From NCBI RefSeq assembly GCF_900116005.1, contig NZ_FOYI01000004.1, positions 1 through 64,000 of the forward strand: a DNA stretch of 64,000 bases, given 5' to 3'. Shown here piece after piece: positions 15,784 through 24,873 of this stretch. The position numbers and the translations under genes are program-made. Origin of the DNA: Poseidonocella sedimentorum (lineage in GTDB: Bacteria; Pseudomonadota; Alphaproteobacteria; Rhodobacterales; Rhodobacteraceae). The first letter of the stretch is position 1. The number at the start of each line of letters is the position of its first letter. The notes under the pieces are model-generated. The model made no database searches and had not been told where the DNA came from. It worked only from the letters and a program-made list of their open reading frames with translations.

Positions 15784-18153
15784 ATGCTCGACAACCCTTA
15801 TCCCAAGGTTCGGCCCGGCCCTCCGCGTCCCAGCCAGATCATCCAGCCCATGCAATTCTCCATGCCCCCCGGCGCCGAACGGTATGTGGTTCAAGGCGCG
15901 GGCGCTGTCCTGATCCCGGTCGAGGCGGGCGATCAGATCACCGTCACAAATGACGAGGGCGGGCAAGTCTGCGAAATCGTCAGCGCTGATGAACGGCAAA
16001 CCGTGACCCACAGCGTCCTTGACCGTCTCGCCGATGCGCCTGCCGATGGGGTTCGCGCGTTGCTGACGGGCAAGGACCAATCGCTGCGCGGGTTGCGCAT
16101 GGGGCTGGATGCTCGCAAGATCGATCTGGCCCCGGCTCGCGCCGTGCGCCTGTTCGACAGGGCCACCCGCGCCAAGGCAGAGGAAACGCTGCGTGTCACC
16201 CGCGCGGGCACCCTGATCATTGCGGCCCCCGGCGACGCGATGGATGCCGAGGCACAGGACACCACCACCCCCCTGACGGTGATGATCCAGCGCGCCACGA
16301 TCAAATCCCACGTCAAGTTCGAACTGCCCGATCCGCTGGCCGATCCGCTGGCCGACATCCGCGTGCACACCCAAACAGCCGAGGCGTTTTTCGTCAAGGC
16401 GGGCGACTATATCCAGATCATCGACGTAGATGGCCGCCAGTGCACTGATTTTGAATGCTTTTCCGCAAGAAAGCTGGACAAGGGGATCGAACACGCGCTG
16501 GACGTGACCACCACACGCACGCTTATGGGTCACGCCTATCCCATGCCGGGCCTGCACGCGAAATATTACGATCAGGAAATGCTGCCCCTTGTCGAGGTGG
16601 TTCAGGACACCTGCGGCCGGCACGATGCCTTTGCCCTGGCTTGCTCAGCCAAGTATTACGACGACATCGGTTATCCCGGCCACGTGAACTGTTCGGAAAA
16701 CTTCAACAAGGCGTTGTCGGACTTCAACATCACGGGCCGCCCGGGCTGGATGGCGATCAACTTTTTCTTCAACACCTATCTCGACCAGCACGGCGTCATG
16801 TATTCGGATGAGCCGTGGTCGCGCCCCGGTGACTACGTGCTGCTGCGCGCCCTGACGGACATCGTCTGTGTCTCGTCGGCCTGCCCCGATGACACCACCG
16901 CCGCAAACGGCTGGAATCCCACCGACATTCATGTGCGTACCTACAGCGGGCACGAGACCTTTCAACGCAGCGTCGCCTACCGGCCCACCCCTGATGCGGA
17001 CCCCAAAATGACAAAACAAACCGCCTTTCATGACAGCTTTGCCCAACACACCCGCAACTTCATCGAATATAATGGCTATTGGCTGGCCAATTGTTTTGCC
17101 GAGGCGGGCCCGATCGAGGAATACTGGGCCTGTCGCAAACAGTCGGTCATCATGGACCTGTCCCCCCTGCGCAAGTTCGAGATCACCGGCCCCGATTCCG
17201 AGGCGCTGTGCCAGTACGTATTTACCCGCAACATGAAGACTCTGGCCGTTGGGGGCGTGGTCTATACCGCGATGTGCTACGAACACGGCGGCATGATTGA
17301 CGATGGCACCGTGTTCCGGCTGGGCAAAGACAACTTTCGCTGGATCGGCGGCAGCGACTACGGCGGCGAATGGCTGCGGGAACAGGCCGACAAACTGGGG
17401 CTCAAGGTCCTGGTGCGCTCGTCCACCGACCAGTTGCACAATGTTGCCGTGCAAGGCCCCGAGAGCCGCGATTTGCTGCGCAAGATCGTCTGGACCGCCC
17501 CGCACAACCCTCAGTTCGACCAGCTCGGCTGGTTCCGCTTTACACCGGCCCGTCTGCGGAACGAGAGCGGCGCGCCTTTTGTCGTCTCGCGCACTGGCTA
17601 CACGGGCGAGTTGGGCTACGAGGTCATGTGCCACCCCAAGGATGCGACCGAGATCTTCGACGCGATATGGGAGGCCGGACAGGATCACGGCCTGCGCCCC
17701 ATGGGTCTGGAGGCGCTTGATATGGTGCGGATCGAGGCGGGGTTGATCTTCGCCGGCTACGATTTCTCCGACCAGACCGACCCGTTCGAGGCCGGTATCG
17801 GGTTCACTGTGCCGCTGAAATCGAAAGAAGATGATTTCATCGGCCGCGACGCGTTGATCCGGCGAAAGGAGCACCCGAGCCGCAAGATGGTGGGGTTGGA
17901 GATCGACAGCAACGTGGGCGTGGATCACGGCGACTGCATCCATATTGGCCGCGCCCAGATCGGAGAGGTCACATCATCAATGCGCTCGCCCCTGTTGGGC
18001 AAGAACATCGCGTTGGCACGGATCGACGTCGCCCATGCCGATGTCGGCACCGCGGTTGAGATCGGCAAGCTGGACGGCCAGCAGAAACGCCTGCCCGCGA
18101 CAATCGTGCCCTTTGCGCACTACGATCCGAAAAAGGAACGCCCCCGCGCGTGA
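15784..18153 (+). CDS. tdm: Trimethylamine-N-oxide demethylase (DUF1989-GcvT fusion)
   Basis: 789 residues from the ATG at 15784, preceded by CTGGAGG. The N-terminal half (about 25-400) is a DUF1989-type metal domain with Cys220, Cys225, Cys277, His280, Cys303, Cys362 and Cys367, candidates for the zinc and iron sites known in Tdm. The C-terminal half (about 410-789) is a GcvT/aminomethyltransferase domain that binds tetrahydrofolate and takes up the released formaldehyde. Tdm converts TMAO to dimethylamine and formaldehyde. Length and domain order match roseobacter Tdm. It faces tmm convergently, and the rest of the methylamine pathway follows to the right. Confidence 0.93.
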   Translation: MLDNPYPKVRPGPPRPSQIIQPMQFSMPPGAERYVVQGAGAVLIPVEAGDQITVTNDEGGQVCEIVSADERQTVTHSVLDRLADAPADGVRALLTGKDQSLRGLRMGLDARKIDLAPARAVRLFDRATRAKAEETLRVTRAGTLIIAAPGDAMDAEAQDTTTPLTVMIQRATIKSHVKFELPDPLADPLADIRVHTQTAEAFFVKAGDYIQIIDVDGRQCTDFECFSARKLDKGIEHALDVTTTRTLMGHAYPMPGLHAKYYDQEMLPLVEVVQDTCGRHDAFALACSAKYYDDIGYPGHVNCSENFNKALSDFNITGRPGWMAINFFFNTYLDQHGVMYSDEPWSRPGDYVLLRALTDIVCVSSACPDDTTAANGWNPTDIHVRTYSGHETFQRSVAYRPTPDADPKMTKQTAFHDSFAQHTRNFIEYNGYWLANCFAEAGPIEEYWACRKQSVIMDLSPLRKFEITGPDSEALCQYVFTRNMKTLAVGGVVYTAMCYEHGGMIDDGTVFRLGKDNFRWIGGSDYGGEWLREQADKLGLKVLVRSSTDQLHNVAVQGPESRDLLRKIVWTAPHNPQFDQLGWFRFTPARLRNESGAPFVVSRTGYTGELGYEVMCHPKDATEIFDAIWEAGQDHGLRPMGLEALDMVRIEAGLIFAGYDFSDQTDPFEAGIGFTVPLKSKEDDFIGRDALIRRKEHPSRKMVGLEIDSNVGVDHGDCIHIGRAQIGEVTSSMRSPLLGKNIALARIDVAHADVGTAVEIGKLDGQQKRLPATIVPFAHYDPKKERPRA

Positions 18154-18323
18154 CCCCCGCCCAGTTCCGCGAGTAGCGCGCCGCCTTGGGCGGGTGGCGC
18201 TTGTTCTGGTCAATGACGGGCTGGGATCGGGCGCCTGCTGGCGATGCCTCCGCGCGCAAGGTTCGGACTTGGCTGGGCGGCCTGTAAACCATCCGGCTTC
18301 CCCAGGTTTCTGGAGGGTCAACA

Positions 18324-18342
18324 CCGGTCGGATTGAGACCGG
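18324..18342. terminator. Short hairpin in the tdm/tmm convergent gap
   Basis: CCGGTC at 18324-18329 pairs with GACCGG at 18337-18342 over a seven-base loop. The gap 18154-18407 separates two convergent genes, where terminators are expected, but there is no clear T-tract on either strand. No other feature was seen in the gap. Confidence 0.35.
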
Positions 18343-18407
18343 CATTTCGATCGAGGACAAGAGCGCGTCGCAGCAAACCTGTATGTTCCCGCGACGCGCC
18401 CCGCCCC

Positions 18408-19742
18408 CTAGTTCCGCAGGTACACCTCGAGGCTGTCGTCCAGCGCTTCGGCCCATGGCGTGTGGTGGATGGGGGCCATCGAGCCCGTCATCACGGACTT
18501 GTAGCAGTTGTCCCGGAACGTCATGATCCCGGCTTTTTTGTGGCCTTTCCACTGTTTGAATGCCTGACAGGCCCCTTCGACATCGAACGTCGGATAGTCC
18601 GTTTCGGCAATCAATTCCTTGATGTAATCGCCCTGATACCAGATTGCGTCATAGTCATCCTCGCCTGCATCTTCGCGCGCGACGCGGTCCGCAACATCGG
18701 CCTCCATCTCGGCCCTGGACGGAATCGCGACCTTGCCCAGAATGGCATCGCGGACCCACCACGCCTGTGCGTCGAACATGTTGAACGTAAACCACTGGTC
18801 CTGCATGCCCAGATAGAACAGCGCCGGATTTTTGACCCAGACGACCCCCTTGTAGAGGTCCGCCGTGGCCAGACGGTTCGCGGTCTTCAGGCGCAGATCC
18901 TCGGCCATGAAGGGAAAATGGTGCTGGTAGCCGGTGCACAGAATGATTGCGTCGACCTTTCGACTGGTGCCGTCCTTGAAATGGGCGGTGTTGCCGTCGA
19001 CATGGGTCAGCAGCGGCACCTCGGCCCAGTTGTCGGGCCAGTCATAGCCCATGGCCGCTGTCCGGTGCGACACGGTGATCGACTTGGCGCCGTATTTCCA
19101 GCATTGCGAGCCGATATCCTCGGCCGAATAGCTGGTCCCGACGATCAGAATGTCCTGATCCTTGAATTCCAGCGCATCGCGAAAATCATGGGCGTGCAGC
19201 ACCCGGCCCTTGAAACTCTCGAAGCCGGGGAATTCGGGGACATTGGGTGTGGAAAAATGCCCCGAGGCACAGATCACGTGGTCAAAGTCTTCGGTGTATT
19301 CGCGATCGTTCGGCAGGTCCTTGACCGTGACGTGAAAGGTGCCGTTGTCGAATTCGACCCGCCGCACGGCCGTTTCGAACCGGATCCAGTCACGCACGCC
19401 CGCCTTTTCCACGCGGCCCTGGATATAGTCGAACAGCACCGCGCGCGGCGGATAGGACGCGATCTGTTTGCCGAAATGCTCCTCGAACGAATAGTCCGCG
19501 AATTCGAGGCCCTCTTTTGGTCCGTTTGACCACAGGTAACGATACATCGACCCATGTACCGGCTCGCCATACTGATCGACGCCGGTGCGCCAGGTGTAGT
19601 TCCACAAACCGCCCCAATTCGACTGCTTTTCGAAACAGACGATCTCGGGAATGTCCTCGCCATTCTGCTTGGCCGACTGAAAGGCGCGCAACTGTGCCAG
19701 GCCCGAAGGACCTGCCCCGATGATGGCGATACGTTTGGGCAT
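18408..19742 (-). CDS. tmm: Trimethylamine monooxygenase (flavin-containing monooxygenase)
   Basis: 444 residues from the ATG at 19742, which has AAGGAG upstream. The FAD loop is GAGPSG at 9-14, the FMO fingerprint is [11 protein letters not shown] near 178-187, and the NADP segment GTSYSAED at 202-209 contains Tyr205, which sits where Tmm enzymes carry a functionally important Tyr. Tmm oxidises TMA to TMAO using NADPH and O2 in the cytosol. Length equals that of bacterial Tmm. It points toward tdm, so both steps of TMA to DMA lie side by side. Confidence 0.94.
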   Translation of the reverse strand: MPKRIAIIGAGPSGLAQLRAFQSAKQNGEDIPEIVCFEKQSNWGGLWNYTWRTGVDQYGEPVHGSMYRYLWSNGPKEGLEFADYSFEEHFGKQIASYPPRAVLFDYIQGRVEKAGVRDWIRFETAVRRVEFDNGTFHVTVKDLPNDREYTEDFDHVICASGHFSTPNVPEFPGFESFKGRVLHAHDFRDALEFKDQDILIVGTSYSAEDIGSQCWKYGAKSITVSHRTAAMGYDWPDNWAEVPLLTHVDGNTAHFKDGTSRKVDAIILCTGYQHHFPFMAEDLRLKTANRLATADLYKGVVWVKNPALFYLGMQDQWFTFNMFDAQAWWVRDAILGKVAIPSRAEMEADVADRVAREDAGEDDYDAIWYQGDYIKELIAETDYPTFDVEGACQAFKQWKGHKKAGIMTFRDNCYKSVMTGSMAPIHHTPWAEALDDSLEVYLRN

Positions 19743-19898
19743 TGCGACTCTCCTTGGGGACATTTGCGATGCTTCAATTCGAACGGTGTTGCCCCTCTAA
19801 GTCAACAATTTTGAACTGTAGTAAACATTATCCAAGTCGATTACAGTGTGCCATGGAGGGAAAAGTCCCGCCGAACCGACAAGAGGCCAAATCAGAGA

Positions 19899-20291
19899 AT
19901 GACCAAACCGCATTTCAGTTTCTGGATAATCTGTGGTCTCGGACTTGTCTGGAACCTGATGGGGTGTCTGAATTTCATTGTTCAGATGAACCAAGACGTC
20001 GTGGCGCAAATGTCCGAGCTCTATCAGCTTATCATCAAGAGCCGCCCTTTCTGGGCCACGATCGCATTTGCGGTGGCGGTCTTTGGCGGCGCGGTCGGGT
20101 GCATCCTGCTGTTGCTCAGGCGGCGGGTTGCGAAACAGGTGCTGCTTGTGTCGCTGATCGGGATCGCCTTGACGTTGGTCCAGACGGTGTCGGTGGTCGG
20201 AATGGCTCCAAGCGCGCTTCTGGCGCTTTTGGTCGGGGCCGCCCTGTTTTGGTATTCGACAATCGCCGCGCGGGCAGGTTGGTTGCGCTAA
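19899..20291 (+). CDS. Small inner-membrane protein divergent from tmm
   Basis: 130 residues from the ATG at 19899 (MTKPHFSFWIICGLGLVWNL). Four hydrophobic spans are visible: about 8-26, 48-70, 78-98 and 103-122. A short arginine-rich loop (LLRRRVAKQ) lies between spans two and three. No catalytic motif is present. It shares a 156-base divergent intergenic region with tmm and ends 12 bases from the gmaS stop. Proteins of this kind occur beside roseobacter tmm genes, but I know of no function. A longer start at 19848 would add charged non-membrane residues and looks unlikely. Confidence 0.7.
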   Translation: MTKPHFSFWIICGLGLVWNLMGCLNFIVQMNQDVVAQMSELYQLIIKSRPFWATIAFAVAVFGGAVGCILLLLRRRVAKQVLLVSLIGIALTLVQTVSVVGMAPSALLALLVGAALFWYSTIAARAGWLR

Positions 20292-20303
20292 GACAGCAGC
20301 CTC

Positions 20304-21638
20304 TCAGATATCGAGGGTGTTGTCCTTTTCCCATTGCGAGAAATGCGACGTGAAGTCGTTCCATTCCTGTGTCTTCATCTTGATGTAGGAAGACGAGAAT
20401 TCCTCGCCCATGGCGGCCTTGAGGCTCTTGTCCTTGTCGTATTCGCGCAAGGCATCCAGCATGTTCAGAGGCAGCTTGGGCGCGCCGCGCACCTTGTGGC
20501 CTTCGGCGTACATGTCGATGTCGTGGCGTTTACCGGGGTCGGCTTTCGTCCGGATACCGTCGAGGCCGGCAGCAATGATGACCGCCTGCAACAGGTAGGG
20601 GTTCGTGGCCCCATCGGGCAAGCGCAACTCGAACCGGCCGGGACCGGGGACACGCACCATATGCGTGCGGTTGTTGCCGGTCCATGTCACCGTGTTGGGC
20701 GCCCAGGTGGCCCCCGACATGGTGCGCGGCGCGTTGATCCGCTTGTAGCTGTTCACGGTCGGGTTGGTGATTGCCGCCAGCGCGCTGGCGTGTTTCATGA
20801 TACCGCCCAGAAAATGACGGCCCTTTTCAGACAGGCCCAATTCCGCGGTCTGGCTGCTCCCGTTGGGCTCCATCGCAAAAACGTTGGATCTGGCGTCGCT
20901 CCCCGGCGCGTCCCACACCGAGATGTGGGCGTGACAGCCGTTGCCCGTCAGCCCCTCGACAGGCTTGGGCATGAAAGTTGCGCGGAAGCCGTGCTGTTCC
21001 GCCACGGACTTGGTCATGAACTTGAAAAACGAATGCTTGTCGGCGGTGCGCAGAGCGTCGTCGAATTCCCAGTTCATCTCGAACTGGCCGTTCGCGTCCT
21101 CATGGTCGTTCTGGTACGGCCCCCAGCCCAGATCAAGCATGTAGTCACAGATCTCGCGCACCACGTCATAGCGCCGCATCACCGCCTGCTGGTCATAGCA
21201 GGGCTTGGCGGCTGTGTCGTATTCGTCGCTGATCTGGTTACCATCCGGTGTCATCAGGAAATACTCGGCCTCGATCCCGGTCTTGACGTGCAGGCCCTCG
21301 GCGGCGGCTTCGTCGATCAGGCGGCGAAGCACGTTGCGCGGGGCTTGGGCCACATCTTCGTCTTCCATCACGCAGTTTCCGGCCACCCACGCGACCTCGG
21401 GCTTCCACGGCAACTGGATGACCGACGAAGGGTCCGGCACCGCCAGCATGTCGGGGTGCGCCGGCGTCATGTCGAGCCAGGTCGCGAAGCCCGCAAACCC
21501 TGCGCCGTCTTCTTGCATGTCGGCGATGGCCTGTGCGGGCACCAGTTTGGCGCGCTGTCCGCCAAAAAGGTCAGTGAACGAAATCATGAAGTACTTCACG
21601 CCCTTGTCGGCAGCAAACTTTGCAAGATCGGTGGTCAT
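20304..21638 (-). CDS. gmaS: Gamma-glutamylmethylamide synthetase (glutamine synthetase-like, type III)
   Basis: 444 residues beginning MTTDLAKFAADKGVKYFMIS and carrying glutamine-synthetase metal and substrate motifs: GIEAEYFLM, NGCHAHISVWD and the loop NSYKRINAPRT. GmaS joins methylamine to glutamate with ATP, giving gamma-glutamylmethylamide, the entry step of the indirect methylamine pathway. It follows mgsABC in the same direction and is separated from mgsC by 70 bases with a hairpin. The context makes GmaS much more likely than an ordinary GlnA. Confidence 0.93.
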   Translation of the reverse strand: MTTDLAKFAADKGVKYFMISFTDLFGGQRAKLVPAQAIADMQEDGAGFAGFATWLDMTPAHPDMLAVPDPSSVIQLPWKPEVAWVAGNCVMEDEDVAQAPRNVLRRLIDEAAAEGLHVKTGIEAEYFLMTPDGNQISDEYDTAAKPCYDQQAVMRRYDVVREICDYMLDLGWGPYQNDHEDANGQFEMNWEFDDALRTADKHSFFKFMTKSVAEQHGFRATFMPKPVEGLTGNGCHAHISVWDAPGSDARSNVFAMEPNGSSQTAELGLSEKGRHFLGGIMKHASALAAITNPTVNSYKRINAPRTMSGATWAPNTVTWTGNNRTHMVRVPGPGRFELRLPDGATNPYLLQAVIIAAGLDGIRTKADPGKRHDIDMYAEGHKVRGAPKLPLNMLDALREYDKDKSLKAAMGEEFSSSYIKMKTQEWNDFTSHFSQWEKDNTLDI

Positions 21639-21670
21639 ATGTCTGTTCCTGTCGGTCTTTTATGCGGTGA

Positions 21671-21696
21671 GGGCGCGGTCCGTTTTGGCCGCGCCC
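21671..21696. promoter_or_regulatory. Intercistronic hairpin between mgsC and gmaS
   Basis: GGGCGCGG at 21671-21678 pairs perfectly with CCGCGCCC at 21689-21696 around a ten-base loop. It could be a processing, stability or attenuation element that sets the GmaS:Mgs ratio. No T-tract follows in the direction of transcription, so a full terminator is unlikely. Confidence 0.5.
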
Positions 21697-21708
21697 CTTG
21701 GTCGGTGA

Positions 21709-23052
21709 TCAGTAGGAAGTGCCCGGTTTGCCGGGGTACCAGTCGGTGCCGGCAAGCGGGATCTTGGCCATCGCCGCCGCTTCAAGTGTCAGGGCGCACA
21801 GGTCCTCGGGTTCGAGGTTGTGCAGGTGGTTCTTGCCGCAGGCGCGCGCGATGGTCTGCGCCTCCAGCGTCAACACCTTGAGATAGTTATTGAGGCGCCG
21901 CCCCCCTTCGACGGGATCGAAGCGAGCCATCAATTCGGGGTCCTGCGTGGTGATGCCCGCCGGGTCCCGCCCTTCTTGCCAGTCGTCATAAGCGCCCGCG
22001 GTGGTGCCGAGAGCGTTGTACTCCGCCTCCCACTTGGGATCGTTGTCGCCCAGCGCGATCAGAGCGGCGGTGCCGATTGCCACCGCATCCGCGCCCAGGG
22101 CCATGGCCTTGGCCACATCGGCACCCGTTCGGATGCCACCCGATACCACCAGCTGCACCTCGCGGTGCATGTCGAGGTCCTGCAGCGCCCGCACGGCTTC
22201 ACGGATACACGCCAGAATCGGTTGGCCGACATGTTCGATGAACACGTCCTGTGTCGCTGCCGTGCCGCCCTGCATACCGTCCAGAACGACAACGTCGGCG
22301 CCCGCCTTGACGGCGAGCGTGGTGTCGAAATAGGGCCGTGCGCCGCCAACCTTGATATAGATGGGCTTTTCCCAATTGGTGATTTCGCGCAGCTCGAGGA
22401 TCTTGATTTCCAGATCGTCGGGGCCCGTCCAGTCCGGATGGCGACAAGCCGAACGTTGGTCGATCCCTTTGGGCAGGTTGCGCATTTCGGCCACGCGGTC
22501 ACTGATTTTCTGGCCCAGCAACATGCCGCCGCCGCCCGGTTTGGCGCCTTGGCCCACCACGATCTCGATCGCGTCGGCGCGGCGCAGGTCATCGGGGTTC
22601 ATGCCATAGCGCGATGGCAGATATTGATAGACCAATTTGTTGGAATGGCCGCGCTCCTCTTCGGTCATGCCGCCATCGCCAGTGGTTGTCGAAGTCCCCG
22701 CCATCGTGGCCCCGCGCCCCAGGGCCTCCTTGGCCGGGCCCGAAAGCGCCCCAAATGACATGCCCGCGATGGTTACGGGTATATCCAGTTGGATCGGGTT
22801 CTTGGCAAACCGGCTGCCCAGTGTGACAGAGGTTTCGCATTTTTCGCGATACCCTTCGAGCGGGTAGCGCGAAATCGAAGCCCCAAGAAACAGCAGGTCG
22901 TCAAAATGCGGCACCTTGCGTTTGGCCCCGCCGCCGCGAATGTCGTAGATGCCCGTCGCCGCCGCGCGCCGGATTTCGGCGTTCACGGGGTTTGAAAAGG
23001 TGGCCGACTGGATCGGTACCGTGCGCGGTGCGCCGTTGTGATCGTCTTTCAT
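21709..23052 (-). CDS. mgsC: N-methylglutamate synthase large subunit (glutamate-synthase FMN domain type)
   Basis: 447 residues from the ATG at 23052. It is the FMN/central part of glutamate synthase as a free subunit, with GMSFGALSGPAKEALGRGAT, the loop VGQGAKPGGGGMLLG and the FMN-binding VVVLDGMQGGTAATQDVF and GGIRTGADVAKAMALGADAV. With MgsA and MgsB it converts gamma-glutamylmethylamide to N-methylglutamate. It begins ten bases after mgsB and is followed by gmaS. Confidence 0.93.
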   Translation of the reverse strand: MKDDHNGAPRTVPIQSATFSNPVNAEIRRAAATGIYDIRGGGAKRKVPHFDDLLFLGASISRYPLEGYREKCETSVTLGSRFAKNPIQLDIPVTIAGMSFGALSGPAKEALGRGATMAGTSTTTGDGGMTEEERGHSNKLVYQYLPSRYGMNPDDLRRADAIEIVVGQGAKPGGGGMLLGQKISDRVAEMRNLPKGIDQRSACRHPDWTGPDDLEIKILELREITNWEKPIYIKVGGARPYFDTTLAVKAGADVVVLDGMQGGTAATQDVFIEHVGQPILACIREAVRALQDLDMHREVQLVVSGGIRTGADVAKAMALGADAVAIGTAALIALGDNDPKWEAEYNALGTTAGAYDDWQEGRDPAGITTQDPELMARFDPVEGGRRLNNYLKVLTLEAQTIARACGKNHLHNLEPEDLCALTLEAAAMAKIPLAGTDWYPGKPGTSY

Positions 23053-23062
23053 ATTCCGGCCC

Positions 23063-23740
23063 TCAGTAGGCGTTGTCGATGTTGAAATTGTAGAGCTTGC
23101 GGGCCGATCCATAGCGTTTGAATTCGGAAGCCTTGGCGTCGCAGCCGCCCCGTTCCAGCAGCTCTTCGAGAATGGCGATATGTTCGGGACGCATCTCTTT
23201 CTCGATGCAGTCGGCCCCCAGAGACTTCACCGACCCGCGCACGAACAGCCGCGCTTCGTAGAGTGAATCTCCCAGCGCCTCACCGGCGTCGCCGCACACA
23301 ACCAGATTGCCGGATTGCGCCATGAATGCCGACATGTGCCCGATGTTGCCGTGGACGATAATGTCGATCCCTTTCATCGAAATACCGCAGCGCGAGGATG
23401 CGTTGCCCTTGATAACGAGCGTGCCGCCATGGCCCGTGGCTCCCGCGTATTGCGAGGCATCCCCTTCGACGACGACCATGCCTGACATCATGTTTTCCGC
23501 GGTGCCGGGCCCGACCGATCCGTGCACATGCACGGTTGCCTGCTTGTTCATGCCCGCACAGTAATATCCCGTGGAGCCGCGGACGTTTACCTCGATCGGC
23601 GCGTCGAGGCCCACGGCGATGGCGTGGCTGCCCTTGGGATTCACGATTTCCCAGTGGGTCTGGTTGGTGTCCGACGCTTGTGCGTGCAAGGAGGAATTCA
23701 GCTCGCGCAGACCCTGCGCTTCAAGATCGAATGTTTGCAT
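23063..23740 (-). CDS. mgsB: N-methylglutamate synthase subunit with GXGXG glutamate-synthase C-terminal domain
   Basis: A 225-residue protein made almost wholly of the GXGXG right-handed beta-helix, seen as repeated short strands each turning on Gly (VRGSTGYYCAG, HGSVGPGTAENMMSG, KGNASSRCG, HGNIGHMSAF, CGDAGEALG). In glutamate synthases this helix is the structural C-terminal domain. It sits between mgsA and mgsC with no gap to mgsA. Confidence 0.92.
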   Translation of the reverse strand: MQTFDLEAQGLRELNSSLHAQASDTNQTHWEIVNPKGSHAIAVGLDAPIEVNVRGSTGYYCAGMNKQATVHVHGSVGPGTAENMMSGMVVVEGDASQYAGATGHGGTLVIKGNASSRCGISMKGIDIIVHGNIGHMSAFMAQSGNLVVCGDAGEALGDSLYEARLFVRGSVKSLGADCIEKEMRPEHIAILEELLERGGCDAKASEFKRYGSARKLYNFNIDNAY

Positions 23741-24670
23741 CTACGCCGCTTTCTCTTGCGCGGTTGGGGCCGCGTTATGCGACCAGAAATAGACAGTTGC
23801 AGGCTCCGGCTCCCACACCTTGGCCGTCTCGATACCAGGCAGGTTCACCAGCGCGCGATACTCCGAGCCGAAGGCCACGTATTGATCGGTTTCCGCCATC
23901 ACAGCGGGCTTGCACGCGATCGGATCCCGGACGACGCCGAACCCGTCCTTGGTGCCGACGACAAAGGTAAAGAACCCGTCCAGATCATCCAGACTGGAGG
24001 TCAGCGCCTCGCCCAATGTCGACCCGGTCTGCATTTTCCATGTCAGATAGGCGGCCCCCACCTCGGTGTCGTTTTCCGTTTCGATGTGAACGCCCAGACG
24101 ACGGAGTTTGCGACGCAGCGAGTTGTGGTTGGATAGCGATCCATTGTGCACGAGGCACTGATCGACACCCGTGTTGAACGGGTGCGCGCCCATGGTCGTG
24201 ACCGCCGACTCGGTGGCCATACGGGTGTGACCGATTCCATGCGTTCCCGACATCTGCCGAATATCAAAGCGGCTTGCCACATCTTTGGGCAGTCCGACTT
24301 CTTTGTAGATTTCAAGCGTTGTGCCGTGGCTCATGATCCGCACATTGGGACGGATGTCAGCCAGGACTTCGCGGGCGACCGAGACCTGACCGGCCTGCAG
24401 GGAGATGACGGCATGGGTGTCCGTGACGGCCAAGGACACCTTGCCCTCGACCCGCTTGCGCAGGTCCTTCTCAAGCTCTGCAAAATCCTCATCAGGGGCG
24501 TTCGATTGCACCGTAAGTTTGGCGCAACCCTCTATTTCCTCACTATAAATCGCGATACCAGCGCTGTCTGGTCCGCGATCCGTCATCGTGATGAGCATGT
24601 CGGTCAGCATGTCGCCAAGCTGTGGTTCCAAAGCAGCGTCTTTCAGAAATAGTCCGACAATCCCGCACAT
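23741..24670 (-). CDS. mgsA: N-methylglutamate synthase glutamine-amidotransferase-like subunit
   Basis: 309 residues beginning Met-Cys-Gly-Ile-Val, so Cys2 becomes the N-terminal nucleophile of a class II amidotransferase. RGPDSAGIA, GIGHTRMATES and QCLVHNGSLSNHN are the PurF/GlxB-type active-site segments. In the Mgs complex this domain hydrolyses the methylamide of gamma-glutamylmethylamide. It is the first gene of the leftward mgsABC-gmaS unit and is divergent from the amt gene. Confidence 0.93.
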   Translation of the reverse strand: MCGIVGLFLKDAALEPQLGDMLTDMLITMTDRGPDSAGIAIYSEEIEGCAKLTVQSNAPDEDFAELEKDLRKRVEGKVSLAVTDTHAVISLQAGQVSVAREVLADIRPNVRIMSHGTTLEIYKEVGLPKDVASRFDIRQMSGTHGIGHTRMATESAVTTMGAHPFNTGVDQCLVHNGSLSNHNSLRRKLRRLGVHIETENDTEVGAAYLTWKMQTGSTLGEALTSSLDDLDGFFTFVVGTKDGFGVVRDPIACKPAVMAETDQYVAFGSEYRALVNLPGIETAKVWEPEPATVYFWSHNAAPTAQEKAA

Positions 24671-24810
24671 GACGATGGCCCTCCTTAATTAGTAGTCTGT
24701 CAGTCGACTCGAACGCTAGCATCGTTACATCAGTTGCTCAGCCACGGGAAACTATTTTTCACTCCAGTTAAAAAATGAGTCGCCAGATCACATTGCACGT
24801 GCTTCAATTT

Positions 24811-24824
24811 GGCCAGCGCCGCGC
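24811..24824 (+). promoter_or_regulatory. Possible sigma-54 promoter for the amt gene
   Basis: GG at 24811-24812 and GC at 24823-24824 have the exact -24/-12 spacing of sigma-54 promoters (GGCCAGCGCCGCGC). The predicted start near 24836 is 38 bases before the GTG. The -12 side lacks the usual TTGC, so the match is partial. Nitrogen control of amt genes makes it plausible. Confidence 0.35.
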
Positions 24825-24873
24825 TCGGCATACGACGGCGAACACTGGCAACAGTCCAACACGGGGGTTTAAC

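Noticed and set aside
16645-17943. 432-codon frame antisense to tdm
   Set aside because: It lies wholly inside a gene with clear domains; its product has no recognisable motif.
20304-21638. Ordinary glutamine synthetase (glnA)
   Set aside because: The gene directly follows mgsABC and the protein has the GmaS-type N-terminus; housekeeping GlnA would not be expected here.
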